A stretch of 64,000 nucleotides of DNA from Anaeromassilibacillus sp. An200 (GTDB lineage Bacteria > Bacillota > Clostridia > Oscillospirales > Acutalibacteraceae), in NCBI RefSeq assembly GCF_002160025.1, contig NZ_NFJU01000011.1:29017-93016 (forward strand), in the 5' to 3' direction. Positions 60,632 through 64,000 of the stretch are shown here, one piece after another. Below the pieces are notes generated by a model. That model was not told where the DNA came from and made no database searches. It worked only from the letters and a program-made list of their open reading frames with translations. The position numbers were made by a program, and so were the translations under genes. Position 1 is the first letter of the stretch; each line of letters opens with the position of its first letter.

Positions 60632-60658
60632 TTAGCACTTAAAGATAAAGAGTGCTAA
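60632..60658 (+). promoter_or_regulatory. CIRCE element (HrcA operator) of clpB
   Basis: TTAGCACTT-N9-GAGTGCTAA differs from the CIRCE consensus TTAGCACTC-N9-GAGTGCTAA at one base. It lies 53 nt before the clpB ATG. HrcA repression in unstressed cells is the known role. The best promoter candidate upstream is weak (TTCATA-17-TTTTAT). Confidence 0.9.
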
Positions 60659-60710
60659 AAACGATAACAAAAGCCCGATTGTATCGACTTTTTAATTAAG
60701 GAGTGATTCG

Positions 60711-63341
60711 ATGAACGCTCAAAAATTCACACAAAAATCCCTGGAAGCCATCCAGGAGGCACAGAACCTTGCACTGCGGCATAACAGCATGCAGATTGAG
60801 CAGGAGCATCTGCTGGCAGCCCTGCTGGAGCAGGAAAACGGCCTGATCCCCCAGCTGATGAAGAAGATGGAGGTTGATCCTGCCGCTCTCCAGCGCGAGC
60901 TGGAAAACCGGATTGACAAAATGCCCGGCGTAACCGGTCCGGGCCGTGAGCCGGGAAAAATTTATGTGTCCGGCGACGTGGACCGCGCTCTTTCCGAAGC
61001 CGAACAGCAGGCCGACCGGATGAAGGACGAGTATGTCAGCGTGGAGCACATTTTCCTGTCTCTGCTCGAGCATGCCAACCAGGGGCTGCGCGAGGTATTC
61101 CGCACCTTCGGAATCGACAAAAACAAATTCCTCTCCGCCCTCTCCGCTGTCCGCGGCAACACGCGCGTGACGAGCGACACGCCGGAGGAAACGTATGACG
61201 CACTGACGAAATACGCGCAGGATCTGGTGCAGCTTGCCCGCAACCAGAAGCTCGACCCGGTGATCGGGCGTGACTCGGAGATCCGCAACGTCATCCGGAT
61301 TCTCTCCCGTAAGACGAAAAACAACCCCGTGCTGATCGGTGAACCCGGCGTCGGCAAAACGGCTATCGCGGAAGGGCTCGCGCTTCGCATTGTGCGCGGA
61401 GACGTGCCGAACAACCTCAAAAACCGCAAGCTGTTTTCGCTTGATATGGGCGCTCTGATCGCGGGTGCGAAATTCCGCGGTGAGTTCGAGGAGCGTCTGA
61501 AAGCCGTGCTCAACGAGGTGAAAAAGTCCGAGGGACAGATCATCCTCTTCATTGATGAGCTGCACACGATTGTCGGCGCAGGCAAAACCGAGGGCAGCAT
61601 GGACGCGGGCAACCTGCTCAAACCGATGCTGGCGCGCGGTGAGCTGCACTGCATTGGCGCCACAACGCTCGACGAGTATCACAAATATATCGAAAAGGAC
61701 GCCGCTCTGGAACGCCGTTTCCAGCCTGTCATGGTGGACGAGCCGACCGTGGCTGATACCATTTCCATCCTGCGCGGCCTGAAAGAGCGCTATGAGGTTT
61801 TCCACGGCGTCAAAATCCAGGATCAGGCGCTGATCGCGGCGGCTACCCTGTCCAACCGCTATATCACCGACCGTTTCCTGCCGGATAAAGCCATCGACCT
61901 GGTGGACGAAGCGTGCGCCATGGTGCGGACCGAGATCGACTCCATGCCGACCGAGTTGGATGAAATTTCCCGCCGGATCATGCAGTATGAGATTGAGGAA
62001 GCCGCTCTGAAAAAAGAGACGGATCACCTTTCCCAGGAGCATCTGGCCGAAATTCAGAAGGAAATGGCGGAGCTTCGCTCGCAGTTCAACGAGATGAAAG
62101 CCAAATGGGAGAATGAAAAGGACGCGATCGGCAAGGTGCAGAAGCTGCGCAGCGAGATCGAGGCAACAAACGCCGAGATCGAGAAGGCGGAGCGCACCTA
62201 TGATCTGAACAAGGCCGCTGAACTGAAATACGGCAAGCTTCCCGCTCTGACGAAAGAATTGCAGGAGGAGGAGCGGATCGCGGAGGAAGGCCAGAAGTCC
62301 GGTTCCCTGCTGCGCGACCGTGTGACGGAAGAAGAGATCGCCCGGATCATCGGCCGCTGGACAGGAATTCCCGTGAGCCGTTTGATGGAGGGCGAGCGCG
62401 AAAAGCTGCTGCGTCTGCCGGAAATCCTGCATGAGCGCGTTATCGGACAGGATGAAGCGGTGGATCGCGTGGCGGACGCTATCCTGCGTTCGCGCGCGGG
62501 CATCCAGGACCCCGATCGCCCGATCGGTTCCTTCCTTTTCCTTGGCCCTACCGGCGTTGGCAAGACGGAGCTGGCCAAAGCTTTGGCACAGGCGCTGTTT
62601 GACGACGAAAAGAACATGGTGCGTATCGACATGACCGAGTATATGGAGAAATACTCCGTGTCTCGTCTGATCGGAGCGCCTCCCGGATATGTGGGCTATG
62701 AGGAAGGCGGCCAGCTGACCGAGGCTGTGCGCCGTCATCCGTACTGCGTGGTTCTGTTCGACGAAGTGGAAAAGGCGCATCCCGATGTGTTCAATGTCCT
62801 GCTTCAAGTGCTGGACGACGGACGCATCACGGACAGCCAGGGCCGCACCGTCGATTTCAAGAATACGATTATCATTCTGACGTCAAACCTTGGCTCCCAG
62901 ATTATTCTGGACGGCATTGGCGACAACGGCGAAATCAATCCCGAGGCAAGGGAGCATGTACAGGCTCTGCTCAAACAGCAGTTCCGTCCTGAATTCCTGA
63001 ACCGTCTTGACGAGATTGTATTCTACAAACCGCTGCGCCGTGAGGAGATCTTCTCCATTGTCGACCTGATGATCCGCGACTTGCAGCGCCGTTTGGAAGA
63101 AAAACAGCTGACGGTGGAGCTCACGGACGCCGCAAAGGATCTGATCGTGGAGCAAGGCTTCGATCCTGTGTATGGTGCGCGTCCGCTCAAGCGGTATCTG
63201 CAAAGCCATGTGGAAACGCTGATCGCAAAGCTGATCATTCGCGACGATCCGATGCCCCGCACGCATATTGTGGTGGACGCTGAAAACGGTGAACTCACTC
63301 TGCACACCGTCCTCCCCGCTGAGATGGTCAGCACAAAATAA
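60711..63341 (+). CDS. clpB: ATP-dependent disaggregase ClpB
   Basis: 876 aa. N-terminal repeat domain '[36 protein letters not shown]'. First AAA+ module has Walker A '[19 protein letters not shown]', Walker B '[18 protein letters not shown]' and '[33 protein letters not shown]'. The long coiled-coil middle domain (~400-530), found in ClpB and not in ClpC, follows. Second AAA+ module has '[21 protein letters not shown]', '[36 protein letters not shown]' and '[16 protein letters not shown]'. It works with DnaK to free proteins from aggregates. AAGGAG precedes the ATG. Controlled by the CIRCE element. Confidence 0.97.
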   Translation: MNAQKFTQKSLEAIQEAQNLALRHNSMQIEQEHLLAALLEQENGLIPQLMKKMEVDPAALQRELENRIDKMPGVTGPGREPGKIYVSGDVDRALSEAEQQADRMKDEYVSVEHIFLSLLEHANQGLREVFRTFGIDKNKFLSALSAVRGNTRVTSDTPEETYDALTKYAQDLVQLARNQKLDPVIGRDSEIRNVIRILSRKTKNNPVLIGEPGVGKTAIAEGLALRIVRGDVPNNLKNRKLFSLDMGALIAGAKFRGEFEERLKAVLNEVKKSEGQIILFIDELHTIVGAGKTEGSMDAGNLLKPMLARGELHCIGATTLDEYHKYIEKDAALERRFQPVMVDEPTVADTISILRGLKERYEVFHGVKIQDQALIAAATLSNRYITDRFLPDKAIDLVDEACAMVRTEIDSMPTELDEISRRIMQYEIEEAALKKETDHLSQEHLAEIQKEMAELRSQFNEMKAKWENEKDAIGKVQKLRSEIEATNAEIEKAERTYDLNKAAELKYGKLPALTKELQEEERIAEEGQKSGSLLRDRVTEEEIARIIGRWTGIPVSRLMEGEREKLLRLPEILHERVIGQDEAVDRVADAILRSRAGIQDPDRPIGSFLFLGPTGVGKTELAKALAQALFDDEKNMVRIDMTEYMEKYSVSRLIGAPPGYVGYEEGGQLTEAVRRHPYCVVLFDEVEKAHPDVFNVLLQVLDDGRITDSQGRTVDFKNTIIILTSNLGSQIILDGIGDNGEINPEAREHVQALLKQQFRPEFLNRLDEIVFYKPLRREEIFSIVDLMIRDLQRRLEEKQLTVELTDAAKDLIVEQGFDPVYGARPLKRYLQSHVETLIAKLIIRDDPMPRTHIVVDAENGELTLHTVLPAEMVSTK

Positions 63342-63351
63342 AGAAAAATAG

Positions 63352-63405
63352 AAACAGCCTCTTTCCGCAGGTTATTCCTGCCGGAAAGGGGCTGTTTTCC
63401 CTTTT
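63352..63405 (+). terminator. Terminator after clpB
   Basis: Long stem AAACAGCC-t-CTTTCC-g-CAGG with CCTG-cc-GGAAAG-g-GGCTGTTT, followed by TTTCCCTTTTT. Confidence 0.85.
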
Positions 63406-63427
63406 TCTGGGATTCTGTCACCCTATT

Positions 63428-63500
63428 TTGACCAGTATAGCGGTCAATATTTTTTCAGTGCTATGTTAAAATAGTTTTGTCTATAACCGATACTGGTTAT
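63428..63500 (+). promoter_or_regulatory. Inverted repeats upstream of the XRE regulator
   Basis: TTGACC-N8-GGTCAA (63428-63447) and ATAACC-N6-GGTTAT (63483-63500), the second only ~8 nt before the ribosome site. A -10-like TAAAAT (~63466) lies between them. Both could be operators of the small regulator; not proven. Confidence 0.5.
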
Positions 63501-63521
63501 CTCTATTGGGGAGGAACAAAA

Positions 63522-63782
63522 ATGGAACAGAAAATCCGACACAATCAGAATATCGGTGAAAATCTCCGTCAGCTACGCCTACAAAAAGGATTTTCTCAGG
63601 AAATGCTGTGCGTAAAATTACAGTTGTACGGCTGTGACATTGAAAGAAGGACCTATGCCAAATATGAAAGCGGCGAACTGAACATCCGCGCAAGCGTACT
63701 GATTGCGCTGCGCAAACTGTATCATTGTTCCTACGACGAATTTTTTGCGGGATTGGAAGAAAACAAACCTGAACTCAGCTGA
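63522..63782 (+). CDS. Small XRE-family helix-turn-helix regulator
   Basis: 86 aa, a single Cro/CI-type domain: 'NQNIGENLRQLRLQKGFSQEMLCVKLQLYGCDIERRTYAKYESGELNIRASVLIALRKLYHCSYDEFFAGL'. No sensor domain, no nearby toxin or phage gene. Start 63522 with GGGGAGG 7 nt upstream, not the in-frame ATG 45 nt earlier, which falls before the second inverted repeat. Target and signal unknown. Confidence 0.85.
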   Translation: MEQKIRHNQNIGENLRQLRLQKGFSQEMLCVKLQLYGCDIERRTYAKYESGELNIRASVLIALRKLYHCSYDEFFAGLEENKPELS

Positions 63783-63788
63783 AAGCAG

Positions 63789-63844
63789 CAGCCAAGCGTC
63801 CCATACTCTCCATGAAAACAGCGCGGGACACCGGGCAAGCGGGC
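63789..63844. repeat. 56-bp repeat, copy 1
   Basis: Begins CAGCCAAGCGTCCCATACTC and ends CCGGGCAAGCGGGC. It matches 63945-64000 at 51 of 56 positions; all five differences are transitions. No gene was recognised in 63783-64000. Confidence 0.8.
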
Positions 63845-63944
63845 TTTGCGGGGCATAGCCGAAAGCAAAGACCGCGCCTTTTTCCGCCATACCGGGAGGC
63901 CGCAGGCCGATTGCGCGACTTGTGTCCAGGCTCAGCCAAAGCGC

Positions 63945-64000
63945 CAGCCAAGCGCCCCATACTCTCCACGGAAACAACGCGGGATACCGGGCAAGCGGGC
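63945..64000. repeat. 56-bp repeat, copy 2 (runs to the window end)
   Basis: Begins CAGCCAAGCGCCCCATACTC, 156 bp after copy 1, and is still matching when the window ends. The full unit may be longer and may recur beyond the edge. Confidence 0.8.

Noticed and set aside
60696..62807. Long minus-strand frame opposite clpB
   Set aside because: clpB is certain on the other strand, and the antisense translation shows no domain.

Overview
The window looks like chromosomal DNA from a low-oxygen gut Firmicute of the class Clostridia, most likely Oscillospirales/Ruminococcaceae. The basis is the GC-rich coding sequence with AT-rich promoters, strong GGAGG ribosome sites, sigma-A type TTGACA-17-TATAAT promoters, DUF368 and YitT proteins, a CIRCE-controlled clpB, and a vanG-type cell-wall cluster. 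I cannot name the species. I see no rRNA, tRNA, CRISPR array, integrase, transposase or phage gene.

Layout. 1-7160: the end of an AraC regulator, then a minus-strand polyamine operon (speD, arginine decarboxylase, speE, agmatinase, carboxynorspermidine dehydrogenase, carboxynorspermidine decarboxylase). Ahead of it lies a leader of about 460 nt with a strong promoter, a 254-nt interval closed by a long-range stem, and a terminator/antiterminator arrangement. 7208-12214: minus-strand genes for two membrane proteins, KsgA, an HD protein, a BceRS-like two-component system and a cytidylate-kinase-like protein. 12443-15368: plus-strand suhB, Nudix, a split ThrE exporter and a MazG-like protein. 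15487-20546: LacI regulator, malQ and glycogen phosphorylase. 20864-29614: MerR, ABC-F, an HD nucleotidase, DUF368, a glycosyltransferase, tcdA, a sugar transferase, a ROK glucokinase and galM.

29744-35574 is a complete vanG-type D-Ala-D-Ser glycopeptide-resistance cluster, vanR-vanS-vanG-vanXY-vanT. VanR-like boxes repeat every 11 bp across the end of vanS, and a long terminator-like hairpin sits in front of vanG. The VanT racemase has Asn where alanine racemases have Tyr, which fits serine racemisation.

37477-56039 is a xylan/arabinoxylan oligosaccharide locus on the minus strand: a LacI regulator, an LplB/YtcP/SBP importer, and seven enzymes (GH10-GH120-like fusion, GH43 with an extra N-terminal propeller and Ig-like domain, carboxylesterase, GH39, GH43-CBM6, GH3, GH51). 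None of the enzymes has a visible signal peptide. The plan therefore looks like import of oligosaccharides followed by cytoplasmic breakdown. Three matching palindromes mark the LacI operators.

56166-64000 holds a SpoU-type methyltransferase, YitT, a probably 3'-truncated GH127, the scar of a second sugar ABC transporter (the front of a binding-protein gene joined to the tail of a permease gene), clpB with a CIRCE element, an XRE regulator, and two copies of a 56-bp repeat that runs off the window end. The points most worth a second look are the speD leader RNA, the GH10-GH120-like fusion, the van regulatory region, the transporter deletion scar, and a LacI gene that seems to start at ATC.
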